Assembly: GCA_900208305.1 (NCBI GenBank)
Contig: OAPG01000032.1
Span: 1 to 35,504 of the forward strand
Length of the DNA stretch: 35,504 nucleotides
Reading direction: 5' to 3'
Source: Melanopsichium pennsylvanicum
Lineage: Eukaryota; Basidiomycota; Ustilaginomycetes; Ustilaginales
Position 1 is the first letter of the stretch; the number at the start of each line of letters is the position of its first letter. The translations under genes and the position numbers were made by a program. The notes beneath the pieces were generated by a model, which ran no database searches, was not told where the DNA came from, and saw nothing but the letters and a program-made list of their open reading frames with translations. Shown in pieces: positions 9,219 to 19,113 of the stretch.

Positions 9219-10143
9219 TATAATAATTGGCCTGAGGAGTACTAGAGAATTTCCATCCTTTATATGTTGTTCCCTTAGATATACATTTACGAATAGTATC
9301 CATACTAACATATTTTGTGGGACCTAGTGTTCGTGTAAACGGATTCATTTGATAAATACTTTCTTTGTAATAAGTTTTCCCTGTTTCCTATTTTTTCCTT
9401 CGGCGGTCGAAGGCCCCAATCTTAATCTTCTGTGATTTTACTGCTAGACGGTTTTCCGGTGTTAGATGTGGTTTGGGTGATTTAGTAAAAATAGATCGAG
9501 CTTCTTTAACTAGGTCTACAAATTCTTCTGTAGATAGTAGAACACAAGTAGAAAGAATTGATTGAGTGTGAGCCTGCTGAGTGATAAAGAATAAAAAACA
9601 AGACGGTTAGGGTTAGCCGTTGCTAGACTAATTGTTGCTCGAGAGATATCTGTTTCAGTTATAGTTGAGCTGCACTAGAACTAATATAAATAAGAATATC
9701 ATTCACATAAACATAGACAGGGACAGAGTTAGCTTTAATAATACTACTTTTCACTTTTTCACTGGTGTAACACCATCAACTTTCATTGTATTAAGTGTAC
9801 TATTAAGAGTGAAAATAGAATATTGTTTCAGACACAGTACAAGACTTTGCAGTTTAGTAATATCTTCTACTGCATAACCATTCCATTTTTAACAAAAATA
9901 GAAATCTCTAGCTAAAAATCGGAATATTTGTATAGTGTTAGATGTAAAAACAAAATAACGTGAACTAGTGGCTAGAGTGCTAGGTTTAAAATAATGTACT
10001 AGTCGAACAGAGAGACTCATACTGCTACCAACTAGTTGATCATTTTTGATTAGGTTAGTGAATACGTAAACACCATAAACACGTTTATTAGATACAAGTT
10101 TGCTACGTCCAACTCCTACAATAGCTTGAAATGCTTTTCGGAT
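9219..10143 (-). pseudogene. Broken GIY-YIG homing endonuclease ORF fused downstream of nad3
   Basis: After the nad3 stop (10144-10146), the same frame continues with IRKAFQAIVGVGRSKL and then GVYVFTNLIKNDQLVGSSM, the GIY...YIG-type signature of fungal mitochondrial endonucleases (here GVY and LVG), at about 10054-10083. A second in-frame TAA follows near 9890. Frame then shifts to VPVYVYVNDILIYISSS. Later pieces read EEFVDLVKEARSIF and SPKPHLTPENRLAV. The last piece, 9216-9348, resembles an intron-encoded nuclease repeat (PTKYVSMDTIRKCISKG...GWKF). A GC hairpin CCTTCGGCGGTCGAAGGCC lies near 9399-9417. The nuclease is surely inactive. Its position between the new and old nad3 ends marks it as the invader that carried the new end. 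Confidence 0.75.
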
Positions 10144-10863
10144 TTAACTAATGCTGTCTGAAAGAAGAATTGTACTGGATGAAATACTAGCTAGTTTATC
10201 TAGTTCTTCCTGAGTGCCTACCGGCGGGATAGAATGAAAAGCTTTTTGCACCTCATTGATAGTTGTCTGATCAGTAGGGTTACCACTCTGAATATGACAT
10301 TGTGCTTTTAGGTGCACATTCTCAGTAGATTGTCCTAGATCCTTTTCGTAGGCATCAGATAGATAAGTTGATTTTTCTTTTTTTCTACCTCTAACGAAGT
10401 GAATTGTTACTTTCACTTTTACTAATTTTTTAACTGGTAGAATAAGATCGTTTTTATTAGTAAAAGGGGAAGTATTAGACTTAACAACATCAACATTGTT
10501 AATTGAAGATCGTTTATCTGTGAAGTATAGAGCTCCTGTTCCAAACTCGTAAATGAAACCAACAGTAAGTACTAGGAAAAAGATAACAAAGATCCAGAAC
10601 CCATAAGCACTTGTCTGGTAAAGATTTACGGCAAATGGGTAAGTCATTAGGAGTTCAATATCAAATACTAGGAATAGAATACCTACTAGATAAAATTGAA
10701 TAGAGAAAGGGTTTCGTGTTTGACCATATACTGGACTAAAACCACATTCATATGGTGTAACTTTTTCTGAATCAGGTCGGTGAACAGCTAGTAGAAGGTT
10801 AGCAAATAGAAGAATAACTGCTAGAATAGGGATAAAAATAAAAAATAGTGTAATTGTGTTCAT
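10144..10863 (-). CDS. nad3: NADH dehydrogenase subunit 3 with foreign C-terminal extension
   Basis: Complex I subunit. Residues 1-118 form a normal ND3: an N-terminal membrane segment, the YECGF loop (38-42, with the Cys whose exposure follows the active/deactive switch in complex I), FDIE (67-70) and two more membrane segments. ND3 proteins are usually 110-140 residues, but this frame runs to 239. The extra hydrophilic, Lys-rich tail (about 121-239) contains AGA Arg codons (VRGRKKEK), whereas the core uses CGN. The tail leads in frame into the broken GIY-YIG ORF downstream, so it is probably the leader of that mobile ORF, now cut by a stop. Codons from about 74 onward may themselves be imported (see 9066-9218). 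The ATG overlaps the nad2 stop in TAATG. Whether the tail is removed or tolerated is unknown. Confidence 0.93.
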   Translation of the reverse strand: MNTITLFFIFIPILAVILLFANLLLAVHRPDSEKVTPYECGFSPVYGQTRNPFSIQFYLVGILFLVFDIELLMTYPFAVNLYQTSAYGFWIFVIFFLVLTVGFIYEFGTGALYFTDKRSSINNVDVVKSNTSPFTNKNDLILPVKKLVKVKVTIHFVRGRKKEKSTYLSDAYEKDLGQSTENVHLKAQCHIQSGNPTDQTTINEVQKAFHSIPPVGTQEELDKLASISSSTILLSDSIS

Positions 10864-12476
10864 TAGTAATAGAATAGTGATAGAGCTAGAATATGACAGC
10901 TATTTAGTAGGATTGATGGTTGAAGTACAAATAGTACGATAATCATAGTAAGACTAGAAATTAGTAGACTATGTACGTTAGTAATTGTTTGAGTAGTATT
11001 AGTATCTTGTGTATTTAGAGTACTATCAGTATATACTACCTCAGTTTGAGTATCTTGACTATCGAAGTAGATAACTCGAATAATTTTTAGATAGTAAGAT
11101 GCACTAATTACACTTACTAGAATTGCTATAATAGATACAAAATAGTAACCACCGTGAGTACTTGAATATAGAACCATTTGTTTTGCAAAAAATCCAATTA
11201 GTGGTGGAATACCTGCCATAGAGAATAGACAAAGAGCAAGACTTAGTCCTAGTAGAGGATTTTCCTTAAATTGACCTTTAAGTTGATCAATAAACTGAAT
11301 GTCTGTACTATTAACTGATTGTTTATTAGTAGCACGATTTGAAACTAGGTATGATTTACTTGTGCTCATAATGTATCCAAATGCTAGAAGAATTAGGAAT
11401 GTGTTTACATTTGTAAGTGAGTATTGAATTAGATAGAATAGGAATGATTCAATTGATTCTTCAGTATTAATTGATAGAGCTAGTAGTAGAAATCCTACGT
11501 GACTAATAGTACTATATGCTAGAAGTCGTTTAATACGATATTGACTAAGTCCAACTACTGTACCGATAATAAGACTTAGAACACTAGCAATAAGTAGTAG
11601 ATTTTTCCAAATATTAATAGATGTATCATCACTAATAAGAACACTTAGTGATTCAAAACTACCTTCTAGTCCTGATTGTAGTTCTAGAAGAAATACAAAG
11701 ATGGAAATTTTTGGCATTGTTGTTAGCCAAGATGTTACAATGGTTGGTACACCATCATATACATCTGGTCCCCAATTATGTAGTGGAGCTGCTGCTACTT
11801 TAAATAGGAATCCAATACCAATTAGAAGTAGTCCACATGTAACACCACCACTATAAACAGCACTATAAGCTATATAATCTGATCCTGTTACTTGTACTAG
11901 AGTATAAATACTTTCAAATTGTGTAAGACCTGTATAACTATAAATTAGTGCTGTACCTAGTAGAATTAGGGCTGATGATAGACCACCTAGTAGAAAGTAT
12001 TTAAGACCAGCACTTGTTGCAGATTCTGAATCTCGGTAAAGTGTTGCTAGAATATAAACAGCAAAACTTTGTAGCTCAATACTTAGATACATACTTACTA
12101 GATCAGAACTACTTAGTAGTAGTGTAGCACCCATAGATGTAAATAGAATCATTAGTGAATACTCACTAATTGTTGGAACTACTGTTGTACTTGATCGTAC
12201 AATCGTTTTATCTGTAACTGGACCCCAACCTAGTAGAATTAGAGCACCAGTGAAAAGTAGAAATCCTTCAATAGCTACTGATACTGTTGTTACATGGAAT
12301 AGTCCACTGTAGATACCTACTCCGGAAGCTAGTGACTCAATATGTAGACCATTAAAAGCCAGTAGAGCAGAATAGATTAGAACTACAGATGTAATTCGAT
12401 TAAATAGACTAGGAGTAATTCGGTAGGAGAAAACAGGAATGGCTACTAGTAGTGAAATTAGACCAATTGAAAGCAT
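10863..12476 (-). CDS. nad2: NADH dehydrogenase subunit 2
   Basis: Proton-pumping membrane subunit of complex I. The 537 residues are within the fungal range. Landmarks: [13 protein letters not shown] at 132-144 with the conserved Glu134, [18 protein letters not shown] at 157-174, and [21 protein letters not shown] at 225-245 with Lys226. The final TAA shares its last base with the nad3 ATG (TAATG), an overlap conserved in many ascomycete mitochondria that implies co-transcription and coupled translation. The chosen ATG gives a hydrophobic N-terminus ([16 protein letters not shown]) and is the first of the frame. A hydrophilic loop around residues 365-395 and a Thr-rich stretch near the C-terminus are lineage-variable regions. 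No sign of damage. Confidence 0.96.
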   Translation of the reverse strand: MLSIGLISLLVAIPVFSYRITPSLFNRITSVVLIYSALLAFNGLHIESLASGVGIYSGLFHVTTVSVAIEGFLLFTGALILLGWGPVTDKTIVRSSTTVVPTISEYSLMILFTSMGATLLLSSSDLVSMYLSIELQSFAVYILATLYRDSESATSAGLKYFLLGGLSSALILLGTALIYSYTGLTQFESIYTLVQVTGSDYIAYSAVYSGGVTCGLLLIGIGFLFKVAAAPLHNWGPDVYDGVPTIVTSWLTTMPKISIFVFLLELQSGLEGSFESLSVLISDDTSINIWKNLLLIASVLSLIIGTVVGLSQYRIKRLLAYSTISHVGFLLLALSINTEESIESFLFYLIQYSLTNVNTFLILLAFGYIMSTSKSYLVSNRATNKQSVNSTDIQFIDQLKGQFKENPLLGLSLALCLFSMAGIPPLIGFFAKQMVLYSSTHGGYYFVSIIAILVSVISASYYLKIIRVIYFDSQDTQTEVVYTDSTLNTQDTNTTQTITNVHSLLISSLTMIIVLFVLQPSILLNSCHILALSLFYY

Positions 12477-13085
12477 TACGACTACTACTTTATAATAAAT
12501 CCCATTAATTTTATAGTAAATTATTATTTATTTTACTACTAAATCACAATTTATAATTTCATATGTTCTACAAAAACAGAAACTTAGTCCTAATAAACTC
12601 TCTTTTTTATAAAGAATGGCGTTTACTATAATTAAATAGTAAAAATGTGTAGCAGTACAGGGTATAATCTTTATTTATACATATTATACTAATTTTTATA
12701 TAATAATTAGTATACCTATACTATATAGTAAACGCTTGTAATAATAGAAGCTGTAACACCTGAAAAATACCTAGCATGAATCGGTAGCCAAGCTTATTTA
12801 TTATTTACCCCTCCTTACGCCTCTTTTTTTCAAGAGGATAATTATATATCTTACTTAAAAATAGTTAATTTATTAATATTAACTACACATAAATAAATTT
12901 CCCTGTTTCCCGAAGGAAAACAAGCATATAAAATTAAACAGTGAGATATATACACATGTATTTACAGGTGTTGCGATCTGTATACTTTTAATCTTCTTGT
13001 TAACTACTTAAAATTTGCTATTTAGGCTTTCGGAAGATCTATTTAATTAAACTATCTAATCAAAAAATGAATGCGCTGGCGCGAC
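12477..13085. other. Gene-free spacer upstream of nad2, ends at repeat boundary
   Basis: AT-rich, no tRNA or ORF found. It presumably holds the promoter of the nad2-nad3 unit, but I see no recognisable mitochondrial promoter consensus. It ends with the GC cluster at 13073-13085, directly at the edge of repeat A'. Confidence 0.5.
13073..13085. repeat. GC cluster GCGCTGGCGCGAC at the inverted-repeat junction
   Basis: Lies immediately outside the inner edge of A' (13086). Related GCGCTGGCGCGAC sequence occurs at 19881-19903 and, inverted, near 8985-8997. The other junction (6722) has no such cluster. Confidence 0.75.
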
Positions 13086-13250
13086 CCTATTCTTGTATAG
13101 GATAGAGTACTTACTCTTACTCTTTTTGATTTACTCCTATCTATACTTATTACTTTCATTTAAATAAAAGAGAAATTAATATAGTAGGTTAGTCTATAAT
13201 AAAATAGATTAATCTATCTAAGAGCTCGCGCGCAATTTAGTCTACATTTT

Positions 13251-13279
13251 GCGCTTGCGCTGCGCTTGCGCACGGGCGG
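13251..13279. repeat. GC cluster, full-length type (right copy)
   Basis: Mirror of 6529-6557, upstream of the nad1 chimera. Confidence 0.9.
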
Positions 13280-13381
13280 TAATTAAGTATAGATTTATTA
13301 ACGTGCGTATTTACTTTAAATAATCTAGATATTAGATTAGTAATTAGTAAAATTAGTAACGCAGTAAAATAAAACTTAAAA

Positions 13382-14389
13382 ATGCTTTCAATTCTATATA
13401 ATCTACTAGAGATTCTAGTAGTTCTTGTTCCAATTCTACTAAGTGTTGCTTTTATGACAGTAATTGAACGAAAAGTAATGGGATCAATGCAACGACGAAT
13501 TGGACCTAATGTTGTTGGATACTATGCTCTACTACAACCATTTGCAGTACCTCTAATGGTTGTAGTAGTAATCCTAGGCTTTACAACATTTACTCTCTTC
13601 TATAATGTATGGTTTGATCCTATCTACTGTCAAGAGACTGAAGCCCTAGCTACAAATGCAAAGAATGGGACTGTATCTATAACTGACAAGTGGAATAGTC
13701 GAATTATTAATGGTGCGTGGGCTTCTATTAGCCTATATGGTATGTACAAAGTCTTTCAACTGAAGTCTGGCACTGCTGGTAAAGTAGCAGCGATTACAAC
13801 TATTATGACTACTACTACAACTAGTGCTATCTCAATGCATGAAGTGACAAAACCTACTCTTGGATGGGTTCATTCGCGAATGAAGGAAGCAATTTCTAAG
13901 GGTTTTAGTACTAGTGTTGAAGTTGGTGATACTAAACTATCAGGTTCCCTTAATATCGGTAGTAGTACTACCAATAGCAATCATCAGATTAATTCGCCAC
14001 TAGAGGAAAACGGGTCTATTTTTGATTGGCTATTTTCACTTCTTCCTGATTTTGTGAAACAGGATCTACGAAATAGAGTTCCTGCAACTGATTTCACAGA
14101 ACTAAGCGCTATTGACGTTCTACACTTCCAATACAATATTATTGTATTTCTAGTAGCAGTAAGTGCAATTACTGTACTTTATAGCTTTATTCTAATTACT
14201 ATCTTCCGATACAGTGTAAAAAATCGAGATAGTATCGTTAAGATGTCTACACTACTTAGCAAATTTATTCCTTCAGATAAAATGGCAAATAATCTGATTA
14301 TTCTGCTAAAAATGTTTGTAGCTGTAAACATTTCAACAATTATTGCAGGGCTAAACTTTCTATTCTACCACCCTTTTATGTTCAATTAA
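13382..14389 (+). CDS. nad1 N-terminus fused to unrelated membrane protein (right copy)
   Basis: Residues 1-55 are plain ND1: one membrane segment, then [20 protein letters not shown] and [11 protein letters not shown], which in ND1 belong to the quinone-site side. After PFA the ND1 sequence ends and is replaced by about 280 residues unrelated to it. That part has a hydrophobic segment (56-75), [11 protein letters not shown] (78-88), a Thr-rich stretch (139-148), [20 protein letters not shown] (203-222), a membrane segment (252-276), and a last hydrophobic region (303-325). The second part recalls membrane ORFs linked with fungal mitochondrial plasmids, but that is from memory. It cannot act as ND1, because the conserved remainder is missing. 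The frame is open and kept in both arms, so a product is plausible. Arg codons are CGN except one AGA in the foreign part. Confidence 0.82.
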   Translation: MLSILYNLLEILVVLVPILLSVAFMTVIERKVMGSMQRRIGPNVVGYYALLQPFAVPLMVVVVILGFTTFTLFYNVWFDPIYCQETEALATNAKNGTVSITDKWNSRIINGAWASISLYGMYKVFQLKSGTAGKVAAITTIMTTTTTSAISMHEVTKPTLGWVHSRMKEAISKGFSTSVEVGDTKLSGSLNIGSSTTNSNHQINSPLEENGSIFDWLFSLLPDFVKQDLRNRVPATDFTELSAIDVLHFQYNIIVFLVAVSAITVLYSFILITIFRYSVKNRDSIVKMSTLLSKFIPSDKMANNLIILLKMFVAVNISTIIAGLNFLFYHPFMFN

Positions 14390-14568
14390 ACAATTAATTG
14401 AAGAAATTACATTATACTCCCCTTTCAATTGAAAATAGATAGAGATAGTCTCTATATTTTCAATCGTTACATAGTAACTTTTTTTATTTGATATAAAAAT
14501 TTTCATTTTTATTGGCGCGGTCTGTGTAAATATGGTTAGTATAAGAATAGAAAAAAGTAAATATATAA

Positions 14569-14641
14569 AGTACTTTAGTGTAAAGGTGGCACAGCAGACT
14601 CATGTCCTGCTAGACCAGTGTTCGAATCCTGGAATGTACTC
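14569..14641 (+). tRNA. trnM: tRNA-Met(CAU), copy 2
   Basis: Acceptor AGTACTT/ATGTACT with one mismatch, D arm GTG/CAC, anticodon loop CTCATGT (CAT), T loop TTCGAAT with a likely bulged T in the T stem. CAT may serve initiator or elongator Met; the sequence does not decide it. Mirror copy at 5167-5239. Confidence 0.88.
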
Positions 14642-14691
14642 AATTAATAATTATCGCCGGGTTATTTAAAAAGGAATTAATTTATGGGTAT

Positions 14692-14712
14692 GGGGCCCGC
14701 CCGTAGGGCCCC
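14692..14712. repeat. GC-rich perfect-stem hairpin (right copy)
   Basis: Mirror of 5096-5116. It lies in the gene-free 14642-15096 gap, which otherwise holds only AT-rich sequence, including an AT palindrome near 14755-14785. Confidence 0.8.
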
Positions 14713-15096
14713 TAAATTCTTATCCATTTTTTTTTTTTAGGAATTAAATTTAATAGCGCTTATAAAATATTAGATTTTATTAGCCTTGTATTTAAAATTC
14801 TATTCTAAAAAAATCAAAATGTTCCATTTTTATCGGCCAGCGCATAAAATTTTATCGCTATTTTAATAACATATAGTTGAATATATAGATATTCTATCAT
14901 ACTTTATTACTCTGTATATCATAATGCTTGTGTTTGTATAGTCCTAATAAAATTACTAGCGGTTAAAAATAAAACAGCGCTTACACGCGACCTTGAAAAT
15001 AAGAGATTTTATAGTCACTACTTTATAAATTGTGATTCATTTTCTCTACTAATAAATCTGGATGGTTACAAATTTATGTATATATATATAGGTATA

Positions 15097-15167
15097 GGTC
15101 TCTTAGTTTAAAGGTAAAACAGTAGATCTTCATTTTACTAATAGGAGTTCGATTCTCCTAGAGATCA
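15097..15167 (+). tRNA. trnE: tRNA-Glu(UUC), copy 2
   Basis: Mirror of 4641-4711; anticodon loop TCTTCAT. Confidence 0.95.
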
Positions 15168-15307
15168 GTAGGTTTAGATCTACTACTGCCCGCCTATTAA
15201 AATAAAAAGTAGTTTTATACTATTATAATAAAATTCGCTACTAAATCTATAAATTAATATATAATAATTAGGAAATAAATGACTGCGGATTTACTAGCGG
15301 TAAAAAT

Positions 15308-15378
15308 GTCGACTTAGTTTAGTGGTAGAATAGGTAACTTGTAATTACTTGACACTAGTTCGATTCTAGTAGTCGGCA
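15308..15378 (+). tRNA. trnT: tRNA-Thr(UGU), copy 2
   Basis: Mirror of 4430-4500; anticodon loop CTTGTAA. Confidence 0.95.
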
Positions 15379-15431
15379 AAAATACTGTAAATAATAGAAA
15401 ATACTATACAGCCCAATAAAATAGGATATTT

Positions 15432-15460
15432 GCGCTTGCGCTGCGCTTGCGCGCGGGCGG
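15432..15460. repeat. GC cluster, full-length type (right copy)
   Basis: Mirror of 4348-4376, in the 15379-16071 spacer, which has no complete gene. Confidence 0.9.
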
Positions 15461-15667
15461 TATTTGAATATATATATAATCTTATTATATTCAAATAATT
15501 CAACTTGTGTCTGGAAAAGTTATTTGTTAGTTCATATTATAAATAAATAAGCTATATACATTAATAGAAATAATAATAAAATAGTTGTAGTAGTATCAGT
15601 ATAAAACGTATTAAAGGTGCTATAGAAAACGATTAATTATAGTGATTATCTATTTATAGGCGCGGTA

Positions 15668-15727
15668 GAAAATAAAAATAAAAATAAAAATAAAAATAAA
15701 AATAAAAATAAAAACAAAAACAAAAAT
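15668..15727. repeat. (AAAAAT)n array (right copy)
   Basis: Mirror of 4081-4140. Confidence 0.9.
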
Positions 15728-15765
15728 TTTGTTGTTTTCTTGCGCATACTTTTTAATAAAATCTT

Positions 15766-15808
15766 CGCCTACGGCTGCATACGGCTGCCTACGGCTGCCT
15801 ACGGCTTT
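15766..15808. repeat. GCAGCCGTAG tandem repeat (right copy)
   Basis: Mirror of 4000-4042. Confidence 0.8.
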
Positions 15809-15901
15809 GTTCTTTTTTCTCCCGAAAAAAAGTAGCCCTAAAAGTATTCTATTTTTATAAGCCCACTATAATTATCAAGTTATTTTTTATAAATAGGGAA
15901 T

Positions 15902-15929
15902 GTAGGATGTCATCTAAAGGAAATACATC
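15902..15929 (+). pseudogene. 5'-half fragment of tRNA-Gln
   Basis: GTAGGATGTC, one substitution, then TCTAAAGGAAA copies the acceptor strand and D arm of the intact tRNA-Gln 170 bases downstream (16072-16142). Homology ends before the anticodon stem. A partial duplication rather than a working gene. Confidence 0.75.
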
Positions 15930-16071
15930 ATTGCCCTGATAAAATATTAGATTTTATCCCCGGTTTATAAAATTCTTCGATTTTAGTAGGTAATGAGAAT
16001 GGTTGAAAAAAAACAAAAATAGTTACACTAGTAAATACTATATTAGTATGAAAATAAGAATACTAGTAAAG

Positions 16072-16142
16072 TAGGATGTCGTCTAAAGGAAAGACTTCCT
16101 CTTTTGGTGGGGAAAATAGTTGTTCGATTCAACTCATCCTAG
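16072..16142 (+). tRNA. trnQ: tRNA-Gln(UUG), copy 2
   Basis: Mirror of 3666-3736; anticodon loop TTTTGGT. Confidence 0.94.
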
Positions 16143-16150
16143 AAAATATA

Positions 16151-16224
16151 TGAAGATAGTAGGGCTCGAACCTACGACGTCGATATTAAAAGTATCGCAC
16201 TCTAACCAACTGAGTTATACCTTC
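16151..16224 (-). tRNA. trnK: tRNA-Lys(UUU), copy 2
   Basis: Mirror of 3584-3657; the 3' end is 8 bases from tRNA-Gln, and the two converge. Confidence 0.95.
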
Positions 16225-16242
16225 TTTATATAGGTTACTTAT

Positions 16243-16331
16243 GGACAAACCGCTATTGGCGAGGTGTAGGCGATTGCTAATTGTCTGGAATATAAAAAAC
16301 TTCCTTAGGAGTTCGAATCTCCTTTTGTCCG
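16243..16331 (+). tRNA. trnS: tRNA-Ser(GCU), copy 2
   Basis: Mirror of 3477-3565; class II with long variable arm. Confidence 0.93.
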
Positions 16332-16549
16332 TGTAATTATATACCTATATATAGGTATACCAAAATTAAGTAAATACGGGATACTTTTTTGACAAGAGCA
16401 TTTAAAGTACTAATGCCAATGGAGCTGATTGTAAATAGTATGACATTCTGTAACGATTCTTGTAATTTTGTCGGAGATATTTCGAAAGATATTTTTGCAA
16501 TTTTTCTAAAAAAGAATATACACAAGCAGTACTAATATGTTAAGTACTT

Positions 16550-17515
16550 ATGTTTGTATTTATTTTTTACAACATTTCTATTGGAGCAAAACATTGTTAC
16601 AGTATAGGTGGAATTACAGGAACTATAAACAAAATTACTTATGCTATGCTTAAACTAATTATGTCGCCTATTCCTATTTTTTTTTTGTTTGTTTTTTTTT
16701 TAATTCTATATGTAATTTGGATGCTACTTAATCTCATCTTTATTGCTGAAGCTGTATATCGTGCAGAGGAAACAATAAAAAATATGTAAATTAGTTCTAG
16801 TTCAACAGGAATAAAAGTACCTAACGAAAAGTTTTTTTTGTTTTTGTTTTTTTATGAGAAAATTTATGAGATGACTAAAGAACTGGCACCACAATCAAAT
16901 CAGGATACAACAGGTGCTGCGATTGCAGAGGTGTCAAGTGCTTTTACTAAATATACAGTTTATAATGTACCTGTAGATTATCTAATACCATCTACGATAC
17001 CATTTCTTATTAATAAGCTATGGTCTTCCTCTTCACCACGAGGACTAGGATATAAATTTTAGGGTACTGCACTAGGTTATACAGCACTATTTTGATGGTC
17101 AGCGGTTTCTTAACCGAAGTGTGATTCTTTAGGGATACGGCTCGCTATATTAATAACAAATTTATACTACAGAGCCATATATATATACTAACAGTGCTAA
17201 CAAGCTGATTACACCTAAGCCAGATATCAATACAGATAATAATACTGATAACAGTAACAATAGTAATACCAGTTACAGTATCCACTCTCCTCTAGAAGAT
17301 TCAACTAGTTTTCTAGATTCTATTTATTCGTTTCTGCTAAATTGGATGGAATCGAATGACAGTAATCGACTACCATCTAATAGAGATGTAGATGTACTTG
17401 ATTTCTTTTGCGCTTGCGCGCGGCTTTCTTTTTTACGATTCTAAATTTTGTAGTTTATATTATAGCAACAGCAGGATTATATTTTCTAATTTGTAGTTTT
17501 ATGCTATATTCTTAA
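16550..17515 (+). pseudogene. Decayed relative of the nad1-fused membrane protein
   Basis: Several frames in order resemble the foreign part of the nad1 chimera. First is a hydrophobic piece ending AEAVYRAEETIKNM (16550-16789; compare [11 protein letters not shown]), with T-runs in the middle. Next is a piece with TGAAIAEVSSAFTKY (16838-17062). Last is an Asn/Ser/Thr-rich linker followed by IHSPLEDSTSFLDSIYSFLL and DVDVLDFF (about 17210-17408; compare [20 protein letters not shown] and AIDVLHFQ). Then a GC cluster (17410-17424) shifts the frame, and TILNFVVYIIATAGLYFLICS continues the match up to a TAA at 17513-17515. It looks like an older copy of the same membrane-protein family, broken by frameshifts and a GC insertion, with no nad1 start. 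The two are diverged, so it predates the arm duplication. Function unknown. Confidence 0.62.
17410..17424. repeat. Short GC cluster inserted in a decayed ORF
   Basis: GCGCTTGCGCGCGGC interrupts the relative of the nad1-fused protein between DVLDFF and the next membrane segment, and changes frame. Mirror at 2384-2398. Confidence 0.85.
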
Positions 17516-17583
17516 AATTATTTTAGTAAAATTAGTACATCATCGGTAAGTGAACTAAAAGAGAGTGAAGCTAATTAATCAGA

Positions 17584-18202
17584 ATATAGTTAATGGCTAA
17601 TGCTAAATCTTATTTCAATTAACAAAGTAGTTCTTATTTTTCTGTTTATTGTTCTCCTAGTATCTAGTCTATGTCTTTACATTTATTACCCTATTTTTTC
17701 TGATATTGCTAACGAGTTTAATAATGCACTAAAAGCGCTATACAATCTTTTCTACAGATGCTTGTGTTCGATATGTTATTGTTAATAATCCTGTACAAAT
17801 TTACCAAAAAGGGATTTAAAATCGTACTACTATGTTTTATTGGTATTTATCGAGTATATTTTACTTATCCGCCCACTAAAATAGAATACGCGCACGTCCG
17901 CTATTGGACTATTTGTGAAAAAGTCAAGTGGTTTTATTATAAACCTAGTCCTAATCGGTGATCTTTCTACAGGAATTATTATAAATATTGAAATGTTTAA
18001 CGCATATAATACTGTTGTTAAACTAGTATTTTATTCTCTACTTATTCTAGTAATTTCATTTGCAATTCAATCTATTCTTAGTTATTTTACTAAAGGACAG
18101 TTTATCTTCAGTAAACAGGTCGGTATTTGTATTTGTATTTGTATTTGTATTTGTATTTGTATTTGTATTTGTATTTGTATTTGTATTTGTATTTGTACAT
18201 AA
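17584..18202 (+). pseudogene. Small membrane ORF remnants ending in a hexamer array
   Basis: Two short frames each encode one strongly hydrophobic helix: 17600-17785 (KVVLIFLFIVLLVSSLCLYI) and 17915-18121 (VVKLVFYSLLILVISFAIQS). The second runs into the hexamer array at 18122-18197, so its last residues are artificial. They follow the decayed membrane-protein gene and may be its C-terminal part or a neighbour. I do not recognise them. Confidence 0.4.
18122..18197. repeat. Hexanucleotide array (right copy)
   Basis: Mirror of 1611-1686, reading TTGTAT repeats on this strand. It marks the outermost position up to which the giant palindrome can be followed in this window. Confidence 0.95.
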
Positions 18203-18893
18203 AATACCACAAATTATATTGATAAACAAAAATATCAACAATGATAATAGCTATAAATTTATGTACTATAATATTTTTTTAATAATAATTAAAATCATTT
18301 CATCAATGGCGGTGTATTTTAAGGTATTCTATTCCTTTTTACACACTATATACCAGGAGATGAATACTATCTTTGTTCCTTAATTATTTATCAAACTTTA
18401 ATTTACCCCCTTAAGAAATAAAATAGAATATTTTAATTGGCGCCTACTTTTTTTAAGAAGGGGAAAAAAGAAAAGGATTTCAAACATCTTTTCCGGAGCT
18501 TATCTTATAAAATTTCACATACAATTCTAATTATCCTATTCATAATTTGTACCATGTATTAGGAATTTTAAAAGAATTTACCGTTCATATAATTACTAGT
18601 TTTATTACTAGATATATGTATTTCTCTTCTCATTTTTTATAATAGCGAGTTATAAAGGGATACAAGATATTTTCATATTGAATAGAAGGCATAGTATAGT
18701 TATTTAGTGTACTACCTTTGCACTACTTTTTAATTTAGTAGTAAAAAAAGAGTTCTTTTTTATATAAGTTCGAGTGAATATTCTATTTTTGTGTTTACTA
18801 TTACTATAAAAAATAGACTATTTTATTGACACATTATAGTTTCTTTATATTATTCTATTTTATTTACTATATAGGTATAGTCTTATGAAATTT
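18198..18893. other. AT-rich stretch without recognised genes (right copy)
   Basis: Mirror of 915-1610; nothing beyond short AT palindromes. The third copy is at 34810-35504. Confidence 0.5.
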
Positions 18894-18967
18894 GGGGAGA
18901 TATTACAATTGGTTAGTATACTTCCTTTGCAAGGATGCTGATGCAGGTTCGAGTCCTGTTCTCTCCA
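18894..18967 (+). tRNA. trnA: tRNA-Ala(UGC), copy 2
   Basis: Mirror of 841-914. Confidence 0.95.
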
Positions 18968-19113
18968 AAAATATCTATTATTAAAAGTACTAAAAAATGC
19001 GTAGCATTTTTAACCCTTTTTCTGGTTCATATAAATTACAATATTCTATAAGTACGGTCCTTATATAATTTACTTGTATATTACAATAATATACTAATAT
19101 ATAAAATATATAA

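Noticed and set aside
9665..9877. 70-codon plus-strand frame between nad3 and nad4
   Set aside because: Antisense to recognisable GIY-YIG ORF remnants.
12480..13085. Hidden tRNA or promoter upstream of nad2
   Set aside because: No cloverleaf could be drawn, and no convincing match to the yeast ATATAAGTA promoter; only partial matches that are expected in such AT-rich DNA.
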